From: Gammaproteobacteria bacterium
GTDB lineage: Bacteria; Pseudomonadota; Gammaproteobacteria; Enterobacterales; Kangiellaceae
DNA: 45,010 bases
Direction: 5' to 3'
Assembly (NCBI GenBank): GCA_013373545.1
Contig: JABXHQ010000042.1
Coordinates: 1 to 45,010, forward strand
Each line of letters opens with the position of its first letter. Positions within the stretch are counted from its first letter, which is position 1. The notes beneath the pieces are model-generated. The model saw nothing but the letters and a program-made list of their open reading frames with translations. It did not search any database and was not told the origin of the DNA. Both the position numbers and the translations under genes were made by a program. Of the stretch, positions 33,745 to 42,283 are shown piece after piece.

Positions 33745-35112
33745 TTAGACTAATTCATAACAGGGCGAATAATCTTGGTCGCCAATTTTCATCCGCTTCT
33801 GTTCAACAAAAGACCGTAATACGCGGTCCAACTCACTCATAATTTCAGCATCACCTTTTAATTTAAAAGGGCCGTGTAGATTAATCGCTTCTATTCCTTC
33901 AGCTTTTACATTTCCGGCCACAATACCCGAAAATGCACAGCGAAGATTCGCGGCCAACTCATGGACTGGTTGGTTTTTCGACAAATCAAGTTCCGACATC
34001 GCTTGATGACTGGCACTAAAAGGCTTTTGAAATGCTAACGGAATATGCATTTGCCAATTAAAATAAAACGCATCATTAAACTGCTTGCGATACTCTCGAA
34101 CTGGCACAACTTGCTGTTTTAGAGTCGTCGCCACAGCCTCCGGATCATCAATAATAATTTGCAGTTTTTTAGCCGCACTTTCTCCCAGAGTTTTTATTAT
34201 AAAATCCTTAATTGAGTGAAAGTAGTTAGCACTGCTACTCGGCCCCGTTAAGATGACGGGAAACGGCATATCGCTATTTTTTGGATGTAATAGAATTCCC
34301 AGCAAATAAAACAGCTCTTCAGCCGTTCCCACTCCGCCAGGAAAAACGATAATAGCATGCGCTAACCGGACAAAAGCTTCTAAGCGTTTTTCGATATCCG
34401 GCATAATAACCAACTTGTTCACAATTGGATTTGGAGCTTCTGCGGCAATGATACCGGGTTCACTAATTCCGATAAAGCGCGAGTCAATAATACGCTGCTT
34501 GGCATGCGCAACAGCGGCCCCTTTCATCGGGCCTTTCATAGCGCCGGGACCACATCCGGTACAGATATCAAAGTTACGTAAACCCAATTGATATCCCACG
34601 TCCTTGGTATAATCATATTCGACGCGGCTAATAGCATGACCACCCCAACAGACCACTAGATTTAACGCACTGGCAGGTCGTAAGACACCAGCATTGCGCA
34701 ACACATGAAAGTTAGCACTGGTAATATCATCGCTATCGTCAAGATTAAAGCGTCCACTGTGCAAAACTTGTAGATACGAATAAATGAGATCACGCAGCGC
34801 TGAAAACAAATGCTCTTGAATACCTAAAATCATTTGGCCGTCAACAAATGCTGCACTGGGTGCATTGATTACTTGCAGTTTTACGCCACGATCGGCTTGC
34901 AATATTTCAATATCAAAATCTTTATGTGCATTTAAAATTTCATGGCTATTGTCGCTTTTACTGCCGGTATTAAGCACCGCCAAAGCACACATTCGAAAAA
35001 TGTCCTTTAACGGCTTATTAGCTGGATCAGTAATTAAACTAACTTCATACTTTGACAATACATCGAGACTGCCCGCAGGGTGGACAGTCGCGGTAACTTT
35101 TGATTGAGTCAT
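33745..35112 (-). CDS. ppnN: Pyrimidine/purine nucleotide 5'-monophosphate nucleosidase
   Basis: PpnN (YgdH), a LOG-family enzyme that splits nucleoside monophosphates into base and ribose-5-phosphate; in E. coli it is stimulated by (p)ppGpp. 455 residues (E. coli 454). The LOG-type core shows CGPGAMKGPMKGAAVAHAK and FPGGVGTAEELFYLLGI, the phosphate and active-site motifs. N- and C-terminal extensions match PpnN rather than the short plant-like LOG proteins. The M1 peptidase gene follows after 21 bases. Confidence 0.95.
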   Translation of the reverse strand: MTQSKVTATVHPAGSLDVLSKYEVSLITDPANKPLKDIFRMCALAVLNTGSKSDNSHEILNAHKDFDIEILQADRGVKLQVINAPSAAFVDGQMILGIQEHLFSALRDLIYSYLQVLHSGRFNLDDSDDITSANFHVLRNAGVLRPASALNLVVCWGGHAISRVEYDYTKDVGYQLGLRNFDICTGCGPGAMKGPMKGAAVAHAKQRIIDSRFIGISEPGIIAAEAPNPIVNKLVIMPDIEKRLEAFVRLAHAIIVFPGGVGTAEELFYLLGILLHPKNSDMPFPVILTGPSSSANYFHSIKDFIIKTLGESAAKKLQIIIDDPEAVATTLKQQVVPVREYRKQFNDAFYFNWQMHIPLAFQKPFSASHQAMSELDLSKNQPVHELAANLRCAFSGIVAGNVKAEGIEAINLHGPFKLKGDAEIMSELDRVLRSFVEQKRMKIGDQDYSPCYELV

Positions 35113-35136
35113 TAAACACCCGCTTATCGCATAAAT

Positions 35137-35162
35137 AAAAAACTGCCACTGACGTCGTCAGT
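35137..35162 (-). terminator. Probable terminator of the c-di-GMP operon
   Basis: On the minus strand, ACTGAC-GAC-GTCAGT (35148-35162) is followed after five bases by TTTTTT (35137-35142) and more T-rich sequence. It lies after the diguanylate cyclase stop codon. The stem is short and its spacing to the T-run is not ideal. Confidence 0.5.
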
Positions 35163-35201
35163 CTAACAATGAACGGCGCTTTTGAATAGGTAGCGATGCA
35201 A

Positions 35202-36173
35202 TTATGTGTAAGACTTTATATTGGTTTGATTTCGACCGGACTCTTTGCTTTGGTAGAGGGCTTGATCAGCAGCTTCAATCCACTTTTCGTGACTCGGCAT
35301 TGCTTCATTAAATTCGCTAATGCCTAAGCTAACCGTGAAGCGTATTTCTTGGCCTTCATAATTAATCTTGAGTTGTTCAATTTTTTTACGTAAGCGCTCG
35401 GCAAAGATCATTGCATTTTCAGCAGAGGTATTGGGCAGATATACCACAAACTCCTCGCCACCATAACGTCCAGCAATGTCTGATTTTCGAACCAGATCGC
35501 TTAACAGCGCTGCGGTTTTCCGAATAACCTCGTCTCCGGCTTGATGGCCATAGGTATCATTAATATTTTTAAAGTGGTCAATATCAAAAATCAACGCACT
35601 GGACACTGTCTTGTAACGCAAACAGCGATCAAACTCACCTTGGAAACATTCTTCCCAAAATCCACGATTAAACAAATTGGTCAGCCGATCCGTTCGACTC
35701 AAACTTTCCAGCTTTTTATTTAAGCGCGTAAGCTCTTTTTTCCCTGTTGCAATGTCGGTAACATCGTAGATCAAAAGACAAACATGATTAACCTCACCGT
35801 CCGGTGACATTAACGGAATCATCGTCGCATTCTGGTACATGGTGTCTTCAGTGCTAGTGATAGGTCGATAATTTTTAAACCGAAATAGATACGGTCGCTG
35901 CTCCCAAGTACTAAAGGCTCGACTTTTAAGTAAGAACACAGAGTCAATCTTGTGCTTAAACCAGGCTTCGGGCACTTCGGGAAAAATATCAAAGATACTT
36001 TCACCTTTCACTTCTTTATCAGAACGGCCAGAGTGGTCATTCATAAAACGATTCCACATCTGAATACAGTAAGCAGAATCGAGCACAACCAAGCCAACAT
36101 CGACATTGGTCAGCATGTCCATCATCCAATGGAGCCCTTCTATCTCTCCGTTGTTAGTCGCTACATTACTCAT
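35202..36173 (-). CDS. PAS-GGDEF diguanylate cyclase
   Basis: A soluble 323-residue protein. A PAS domain (about 12-140) is followed by a short coiled linker and a GGDEF domain (about 160-320). The active-site motif GGEEF (238-242) is intact, and an RxxD inhibitory site (RKSD, 229-232) lies five residues before it, so it should make c-di-GMP from two GTP and be subject to product inhibition. No signal peptide or TM segment is present. It starts inside the stop of the response-regulator gene (ATGA, 4-base overlap), so the two proteins are probably made in a fixed ratio and work together. The PAS ligand is unknown. Confidence 0.93.
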   Translation of the reverse strand: MSNVATNNGEIEGLHWMMDMLTNVDVGLVVLDSAYCIQMWNRFMNDHSGRSDKEVKGESIFDIFPEVPEAWFKHKIDSVFLLKSRAFSTWEQRPYLFRFKNYRPITSTEDTMYQNATMIPLMSPDGEVNHVCLLIYDVTDIATGKKELTRLNKKLESLSRTDRLTNLFNRGFWEECFQGEFDRCLRYKTVSSALIFDIDHFKNINDTYGHQAGDEVIRKTAALLSDLVRKSDIAGRYGGEEFVVYLPNTSAENAMIFAERLRKKIEQLKINYEGQEIRFTVSLGISEFNEAMPSHEKWIEAADQALYQSKESGRNQTNIKSYT

Positions 36174-37183
36174 GATGAATAAAATGATACCCTGTGGTTT
36201 AACTCCTCAATGGAGTCTTCAGAAAATAGAATCAATAATTCACAATTCACACTGTAACCTTCAATGGTGTAAAGAATCTCAATCGCGAGTGTTTCTTTCC
36301 AAGTTACATTTTCAGGTTTAATCAGTTCGCCAATGTTACAGTGTTGTCCAAGAATGATGGGATGTCCCTGACTGAACTGCATATCGAGTTGATCGGCAAA
36401 CGCTTTTAGAAAGGCTCCGATAAGAATACTGGCAATATCCATTAACAGCTCAAGCTCAACGTTTCGATCGAGTACTCCATCAAAACGCATCAGTTCGGCA
36501 ATATCTTTAAAACTGGAATCATTAAAAATAAGCAGAGCTTCGCCAGCGACACCATTACCAATAAAGCCCTGACAAACAGAGGAAACGGTACCATGACGCT
36601 CTATCGATTGCAGCGTCATTTGCATATCGGCTACTTCAATCGTATTGACGTTAGGGATTGGCAACACCACGAACGCATCTAATAGCTTTGCTAATAACTC
36701 TGCTGCTTGGCCCATTGCTACATTGGCAATCTCTTGGTAACTATCCCGCAACGGAATTGGTGCATCTTTAATGGATTCGATAACGCTATTGACTGGCGCT
36801 GATGCTTCAGCCGCATCCGGCAACAGTCCATTCTCATGCAGTATCATTGCCAACTGATCGGCATCCGCTGGCTTACGAATAAACGCCAACGCACCGAGCG
36901 ACATGACTCGCTCGCGCGCCGCAGCTTGAATATCGCCCGAAACCACAATTACATTGGTGGCTAACTGCTCTTTAAAAATATGCTCAAGGACTTGGTAGCC
37001 GTCCATTTCAGGCATAGTTAAATCGAGGAACAAAACTTCAGCTTGCCCATTGCGCACGCACTCCAGTCCTTCCAGGCCATTTTCAGCAAAGGATAAATCA
37101 ATGTCCCAATAATCGGGAAGGCTGCGCGCGATTTGTTTACGCGCTAAGGTTGAATCATCACAAACGGTGACAGGGATCGGCAT
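36170..37183 (-). CDS. Response regulator with CheC/CheX-like output domain
   Basis: A 337-residue protein. The receiver domain (1-120) has an intact acidic pair Asp9-Asp10, phosphoacceptor Asp54 (FLDLTMPEMDG), a Ser in VIVVSGD and a Lys in FIRKPAD. A CheC-type domain follows (about 155-335). Its first phosphatase-like site is kept (EIANVAMGQAAELL, E-x2-N); the second is altered (MDIASILIG: Asp and Ser where Glu and Asn are usual). CheC, CheX and FliY proteins dephosphorylate CheY-P, so it may act on its own receiver or another one. The frame opens at a TTG at 37210; ATG 37183, directly before the first strand, is preferred. It overlaps the cyclase gene and lies 88 bases after the HD-GYP gene. 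Confidence 0.85.
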   Translation of the reverse strand: MPIPVTVCDDSTLARKQIARSLPDYWDIDLSFAENGLEGLECVRNGQAEVLFLDLTMPEMDGYQVLEHIFKEQLATNVIVVSGDIQAAARERVMSLGALAFIRKPADADQLAMILHENGLLPDAAEASAPVNSVIESIKDAPIPLRDSYQEIANVAMGQAAELLAKLLDAFVVLPIPNVNTIEVADMQMTLQSIERHGTVSSVCQGFIGNGVAGEALLIFNDSSFKDIAELMRFDGVLDRNVELELLMDIASILIGAFLKAFADQLDMQFSQGHPIILGQHCNIGELIKPENVTWKETLAIEILYTIEGYSVNCELLILFSEDSIEELNHRVSFYSS

Positions 37184-37271
37184 AGAGCTTGATTTCTTAG
37201 TATCTTTCAAATAGTTACTAATACTTTAGGTTGTGTTCAGAGATAAATCAAAGTGGCAGAAAAATATTTTT

Positions 37272-38462
37272 CTAGCCCGTTAACATAAACTCTTCAAAGT
37301 AACGAGGAATATCAATTGACAAGCTCTCCGCCCGAACGGTTCGCTCGATTTCATCTTCTTCAAAGGTGCGCCCAAGGTCGACTTCACGGCTTTCAATAAA
37401 GTGCTTTTGACGCCAGTTGTAAAATACTTTAATTAACGGTCTTAGCGGATTTTGCAGATTTTTGCGGATCACCATCCCTAAGCGGCCAGACTTAAGCTCT
37501 ACGAGAGTCCCCACCGGGTAAACACCGATGCATTTAATAAACTTTCCCACCAGCTCGGTATCAAAATGGCTCCCCGAGTCGTTGAGTAATATTTTAAAGG
37601 CACGCCCGGCAACTTCTCCATCTTTATAACAACGCACAGATATAATGGCATCGTAACAATCAGCAATTGCCGCCATCCGCCCGTATAAGGAAATCTCGTC
37701 ACCACTCAATCCAGCTGGATATCCTTTGCCATTGAGCCGTTCATGATGCTCAGCAATTACTTGTTTGGCGATTTGTGGCAACTGAGCCTGATTCGCCACT
37801 GCGGCAATGCCGTATTCAACGTGACGCTTCATTTCTTGATACTCTTCAGGCGTCAGCTTTCCCGGCTTCTTAAGAATGCCATCTGCCACCTTAACTTTGC
37901 CAACATCATGAAGAAAGCCGCCTAAAATCAATGCCTTAATTTCTTCCATCGGCCGCTCCAAATAGCGCGCAAAAGCACCGAGTAATAGCGCGACATTAAT
38001 GGAGTGTTCAAGCAAGTAATCATCTTTATTTTTCATCATCGATGCGCACAATAGAGCATCTTGATCGTCAAACAAACTTTCAACAAAGCCATCGGACAAC
38101 TCAACAAACGCCGACATATCGAAAGCTCGCCCTTCACTAATATTATCCAGTGCCTGCGCTTGCAGCTGCTTCGCTTGCTGATACAACGCATGAGCGCTGG
38201 CGAGCTTGTCAGAAAAGCTCCGGGCTTTGTTCGAATTGGCCGGCGCAGCCACCTCGGAAGTTGGACTGGTTTCGGTGATCGTTTTGGCCGTATCAACTAT
38301 CACACTGATGACGCCTACGGCTTTCAGCTTCTCAATCACCTCAGGCGACTTAATGATGCCCTTCTTAGCGACTTTCGCGGCTTGTGCCGAACCGCTGCGT
38401 TCAGCAACGGCTTCGACGTACATACCAACGGATAGCGACTCTATTGGGAGCTTTTTGAACAT
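37272..38462 (-). CDS. HD-GYP c-di-GMP phosphodiesterase with DUF3391 domain
   Basis: A 396-residue cytoplasmic protein. An N-terminal DUF3391 domain (about 1-110) is followed by an HD-GYP domain (about 150-330). The metal-binding HD motif GGFLHDVGKVKV is present, as are EHHERLNGKGYPAGLSGDE, which carries the GYP signature, and AIADCYDAI. It should hydrolyse c-di-GMP to pGpG or GMP. The frame runs 17 codons further upstream, but MFKKLPIESLSVGMYV is the family start; ribosome sites are weak for both options. It is the first gene of the c-di-GMP cluster, opposing the cyclase at the other end. Confidence 0.9.
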   Translation of the reverse strand: MFKKLPIESLSVGMYVEAVAERSGSAQAAKVAKKGIIKSPEVIEKLKAVGVISVIVDTAKTITETSPTSEVAAPANSNKARSFSDKLASAHALYQQAKQLQAQALDNISEGRAFDMSAFVELSDGFVESLFDDQDALLCASMMKNKDDYLLEHSINVALLLGAFARYLERPMEEIKALILGGFLHDVGKVKVADGILKKPGKLTPEEYQEMKRHVEYGIAAVANQAQLPQIAKQVIAEHHERLNGKGYPAGLSGDEISLYGRMAAIADCYDAIISVRCYKDGEVAGRAFKILLNDSGSHFDTELVGKFIKCIGVYPVGTLVELKSGRLGMVIRKNLQNPLRPLIKVFYNWRQKHFIESREVDLGRTFEEDEIERTVRAESLSIDIPRYFEEFMLTG

Positions 38463-38561
38463 GAAAAATTCGATATCAGATACATAGTGAATACTAGTAT
38501 AGCTGAGCCTCACGGGTTCGATAAAAAATCTAGCGGCGCTAGTCGAAGCTTAATTGCACGC

Positions 38562-38590
38562 AAAAAAAAGGCCCCCTATTGGGAGCCTTT
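38562..38590 (-). terminator. Rho-independent terminator of the DUF481 gene
   Basis: On the minus strand, GGCTCCC, loop AATA, GGGGGCC (one G:U pair), followed by eight T residues (38562-38569). It separates the DUF481 gene from the HD-GYP gene. Confidence 0.85.
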
Positions 38591-38606
38591 ACTATTCAAC
38601 TCGCTA

Positions 38607-39356
38607 CTACAGGAAGTTATAGACTAAATTCACGGTTGTTTTTGAGTCAGTTTTCTCGAAACCTTCTTCGACCTCCGTGGTATGCTGCACTTCATAGCCA
38701 ACGCTCAGTGCCATTGACGAATTAATATTAACCGTTAATGCCGTCACCGACTTATAAACATCAAAGTCTTTACCAAACTCAGCCACTAGCTCTTGTTGAA
38801 AGTTTGCATTACTGGAAATCTTTTGCCTGTAATTACCAGCCAAACGCGCCACTTCTTCTTCTTCAGCAATAAATTGGAACTTCTCTTGATAACGACGCAA
38901 ACCATAACCGATCTCGCCACCGAACTCGGTCTCTTTGTCCTTAATAAAAGAACGACCAAATCCGATTGAAAAGTTGCCAATATAATCATAGGCCGTGAAA
39001 TTTTCATCCGCATAATCTAATAAAGCATAAGCATAAGATTTAGAGGAAAACTTGTAGTCTGTTTTTGAGAAGAAGTAAGTTCTATCCGCGGTCTTCTTCA
39101 ACACGTCAACGCCGTTCTCCTCAACTTCTGATTCGGCTTTATAGGTCTCAAGACGAAACTCTTGCTTCCAAACTTCCGCGTCATAAACCAAATTAAGCTT
39201 ACCGTTGCTAGAGCTGGTGTTGGTGTTACCGTTGCTGTTAACCACCCCTAACTCAGCTTTTCCTTTCCAGGGTGACTCCTCAGCAGCAGAACCCTCTTCT
39301 GCCAAGACTGCCATCGAACTGCCGAATAATAATGCCGTATAGACTAAATGCTTCAT
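38607..39356 (-). CDS. DUF481 outer-membrane protein (YdiY-like)
   Basis: A 249-residue DUF481 protein, a predicted outer-membrane beta barrel of unknown role; members are often salt- or acid-induced. The signal peptide (about 1-20, MKHLVYTALLFG...VLA) is followed by an acidic spacer (EEGSAAEES) and barrel strands such as WKGKAELGVVNSNGNTN. The C-terminus is LVYNFL, not the usual terminal Phe. ATG 39356 has GAGG 7 bases upstream; an earlier in-frame ATG (39374) has none, so I use the later start. It appears monocistronic, with its own terminator. Confidence 0.88.
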   Translation of the reverse strand: MKHLVYTALLFGSSMAVLAEEGSAAEESPWKGKAELGVVNSNGNTNTSSSNGKLNLVYDAEVWKQEFRLETYKAESEVEENGVDVLKKTADRTYFFSKTDYKFSSKSYAYALLDYADENFTAYDYIGNFSIGFGRSFIKDKETEFGGEIGYGLRRYQEKFQFIAEEEEVARLAGNYRQKISSNANFQQELVAEFGKDFDVYKSVTALTVNINSSMALSVGYEVQHTTEVEEGFEKTDSKTTVNLVYNFL

Positions 39357-39493
39357 TAATAACCTCATTTTCATTGAAATAGCTGCAGACTAACGCCGCG
39401 CTATTCTATCATCGCTAAGGGGCGCAGAACATCCTTTCGCGGTGCTTTTACCGCGTTGAAAAGCAAAAGCGCTGAAACTGCGGCACTCGGCAA

Positions 39494-41317
39494 TTATGGC
39501 AGACGTCGCACCGCCCCCTCATCGGCACTACTGACAAATGCAGCGTACAGACTCAGCGCAGTTGATATTTGACGTTGTCGCGGCGGCGCTTGAAAGCCCC
39601 CGCTTTGTTGCACGTCACGACGGCGCTGCTGCAGCTCCTCATCGGAAACCTGCAAGTTGATTTTCCGCGCCTTAATATCGATGGTTATAGCATCACCATC
39701 GTGCACTAAAGCGATCACCCCCTCGGCGGCGGCCTCTGGCGAAATATGACCAATCGATAACCCCGAAGTTCCGCCCGAAAATCGACCATCGGTGATTAAC
39801 GCGCAATGTTTATCCAGTCCTTTCGACTTTAAGTAGCTGGTTGGGTAGAGCATCTCCTGCATCCCGGGTCCTCCACGCGGACCTTCGTAACGGATCACCA
39901 CCACATCACCCGGCTTGATTGCATCGGTCAAAATAGCGTTCACGGCCGCATCTTGCGAGTCAAACACCCGTGCGGTGCCCGCAAAATGCAAACAGCTGGG
40001 ATCCACACCCGCTGTTTTCACAATACAACCTCGCGGCGCCAAGTTGCCATACAGTACTGCCAGTCCACCATCTTGGCTGTAGGCACTTTGAACCGAACGA
40101 ATGCATCCTTGCTCGCGATCGGAATCGACGCTATCAAAGCGGCAGTCTTGACTAAACGCTTGTTGCGTTGGGATCCCTGCAGGCCCAGCGGCATAAAATG
40201 CCTGTGCCCAAGGGTTGGATAACTGAGTCCGATTCAACTGCTCCGCTAAGCTGTCTCCGGAAACCGTCAAGCCTGCGGTCGTCAGTAGACCCGCGCTGTC
40301 CAACTGACGCATGATCGCCATTATACCTCCGGCGCGATGCACATCTTCCATATGGTAGCGCTTGCTGCTGGGCGCCACTTTACACAAATGCGGTGTTTCC
40401 CGCGAAAGATGGTCAATGTCACGCATCGAAAACGCAACCTCCCCTTCATGTGCCGCTGCTAACAAATGCAGTACCGTATTCGACGAGCCTCCCATAGCGA
40501 TGTCTACACGCATCGCATTGATAAAACTGGCTTGGTTCGCGATGGCTCTGGGTAATACGCGCTCATCTTCTTGCTCATAATACTGTCGCGTAAGCGCTAC
40601 AATACGTTCGCCGGCTTGTTCGAATAATGTTTTACGCAACTGATGAGTGGCTAATAATGAGCCATTGCCCGGCAACGCTAACCCGAGCGCTTCAGTCAAG
40701 CAGTTCATTGAGTTGGCGGTAAACATGCCGGAACAAGAGCCGCAAGTGGGGCAAGCACTGGATTCAATTTGTGCCAACTCATCATCGCTAATCGATGGAT
40801 CTGCAGCCGCTACCATTGCGTCCACTAAATCTAATTTAATCAGTTGATCAGAGAGCTTTGTCTTACCCGCTTCCATTGGACCACCGGAAACAAAAATGGT
40901 GGGAATATTCAAGCGCATTGCAGCCATCAGCATACCCGGCGTAATTTTGTCACAGTTTGAAATACACACCATTGCATCTGCACAATGCGCATTGACCATA
41001 TACTCGACTGAGTCGGCAATGATTTCGCGCGACGGTAGACTGTACAGCATGCCATCGTGCCCCATGGCAATTCCGTCATCGACCGCAATGGTGTTAAACT
41101 CCTTTGCGATGGCACCACTGGCTTCGATCGATTGCACTACTAGCTGCCCCAGGTCTTTTAAATGCACATGACCAGGTACAAACTGAGTAAAGGAATTACA
41201 AACCGCAATAATGGGTTTGCCAAAATCATTATCTTTCACACCGGTCGCGCGCCAGAGTGCTCGAGCACCCGCCATATTCCGACCATGAGTAGATCGCTTA
41301 GAGCGATAGTCAGGCAT
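39494..41317 (-). CDS. ilvD: Dihydroxy-acid dehydratase
   Basis: Fe-S dehydratase of valine and isoleucine synthesis; converts 2,3-dihydroxy-acids to 2-keto acids. 607 residues (E. coli 616). Cluster and active-site segments are [45 protein letters not shown] and [15 protein letters not shown] good ribosome site (AAAAGGAG) precedes the ATG, 12 bases after the ilvE stop. It is the last gene of the operon in this window; no ilvA follows. A CGCGGT hairpin at 39438-39455 lies downstream without a T-tract. Confidence 0.97.
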   Translation of the reverse strand: MPDYRSKRSTHGRNMAGARALWRATGVKDNDFGKPIIAVCNSFTQFVPGHVHLKDLGQLVVQSIEASGAIAKEFNTIAVDDGIAMGHDGMLYSLPSREIIADSVEYMVNAHCADAMVCISNCDKITPGMLMAAMRLNIPTIFVSGGPMEAGKTKLSDQLIKLDLVDAMVAAADPSISDDELAQIESSACPTCGSCSGMFTANSMNCLTEALGLALPGNGSLLATHQLRKTLFEQAGERIVALTRQYYEQEDERVLPRAIANQASFINAMRVDIAMGGSSNTVLHLLAAAHEGEVAFSMRDIDHLSRETPHLCKVAPSSKRYHMEDVHRAGGIMAIMRQLDSAGLLTTAGLTVSGDSLAEQLNRTQLSNPWAQAFYAAGPAGIPTQQAFSQDCRFDSVDSDREQGCIRSVQSAYSQDGGLAVLYGNLAPRGCIVKTAGVDPSCLHFAGTARVFDSQDAAVNAILTDAIKPGDVVVIRYEGPRGGPGMQEMLYPTSYLKSKGLDKHCALITDGRFSGGTSGLSIGHISPEAAAEGVIALVHDGDAITIDIKARKINLQVSDEELQQRRRDVQQSGGFQAPPRQRQISTALSLYAAFVSSADEGAVRRLP

Positions 41318-41329
41318 AGCGAACTCCTT

Positions 41330-42283
41330 TTAAGGACGATGCAGAGCGCACGGCTCTGTATGATAGATGCGATCCAACCAACCCCATCGATCAGGTGTTG
41401 AGCCATTGAACAATCCGAAAAACAATTTTTGTAGTTGCTCAGTGATCGGACCGCGACAACCTGCTCCCACTATTTGTCCATCCACGCTGCGAATTGGAAC
41501 AACTTCTGCCGCTGTGCCGGTCATAAACACTTCATCAGCTAAGTACAAAGCTTCGCGTGCGATATTTCCCTCGACAACTCGATAACCTAATTCAGCTGCC
41601 AATACCATTATGGTATCGCGCGTTAGCCCCGGTAAAATTGCAGCAGTGGCTGGAGGTGTGTATAAAACGCCGTTGCGAACCACAAAAATATTTTCGCCAC
41701 TGCCTTCACTGATATAGCCATTGGTATCCAAAGCAATACCTTCGGCATAGCCATGACGACGAGCTTCTTCCACGACAAGTTGCGATGATAAATAATTCCC
41801 ACCAGCCTTAGCAGCCGTTGGTAAAGTATTCGGCGCCATACGATTCCAACTGGATACGGCGACATCCACCCCCTGCGCAAGACTCTCTTCGCCAAGATAG
41901 GCGCCCCATTCAAAAGCCGCTACCGCTACTTCGACCGGGTTATCCACCGGTGAAACCCCAATCGAGTTATAACCGCGAAAAGCAACCGGCCGCAAATAGC
42001 TTGCGCTTAAACGATTTTCAATGACCACATCACGGCAAGCTTGCTCTAATGTCGACGCGGCAAATGGCAGTTCCATGCGATAGATTTTAGCCGAGTCATA
42101 TAAACGACGAATGTGATCTTGCAAACGAAATAACGCTAGACCATCCTCCGTTTCATAACAGCGGATCCCCTCAAAAACCGATGAACCATAATGAATCGCG
42201 TGACTCAAAACGTGGACTTTTGCGTCGAACCAATGAACCAGTTTGCCATTAAACCATATATAATCAGGCTGCTTGATGGCCAT
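41330..42283 (-). CDS. ilvE: Branched-chain amino acid aminotransferase
   Basis: PLP enzyme of fold type IV; transaminates the keto acids of valine, leucine and isoleucine. 317 residues from ATG 42283 (E. coli 309). The PLP Lys is Lys159 (LPTAAKAGGNYLSS), preceded by FEGIRCYET and followed by EGSGENIFVVRNG and GLTRDTI. The frame runs 40 codons further upstream into cimA, but AAGGAG lies just before ATG 42283 and MAIKQPDYIWFNGKLV is the family start. It overlaps the cimA 3' end by 20 bases, so translation is probably coupled. Confidence 0.96.
   Translation of the reverse strand: MAIKQPDYIWFNGKLVHWFDAKVHVLSHAIHYGSSVFEGIRCYETEDGLALFRLQDHIRRLYDSAKIYRMELPFAASTLEQACRDVVIENRLSASYLRPVAFRGYNSIGVSPVDNPVEVAVAAFEWGAYLGEESLAQGVDVAVSSWNRMAPNTLPTAAKAGGNYLSSQLVVEEARRHGYAEGIALDTNGYISEGSGENIFVVRNGVLYTPPATAAILPGLTRDTIMVLAAELGYRVVEGNIAREALYLADEVFMTGTAAEVVPIRSVDGQIVGAGCRGPITEQLQKLFFGLFNGSTPDRWGWLDRIYHTEPCALHRP

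Noticed and set aside
37259-37272. Perfect palindrome GAAAAATATTTTTC at the HD-GYP stop codon
   Set aside because: Pure A/T except the ends, so it is likely by chance; too weak a stem to call a terminator.
39438-39455. CGCGGT / ACCGCG hairpin downstream of ilvD
   Set aside because: Only six base pairs and no T-tract on either strand.
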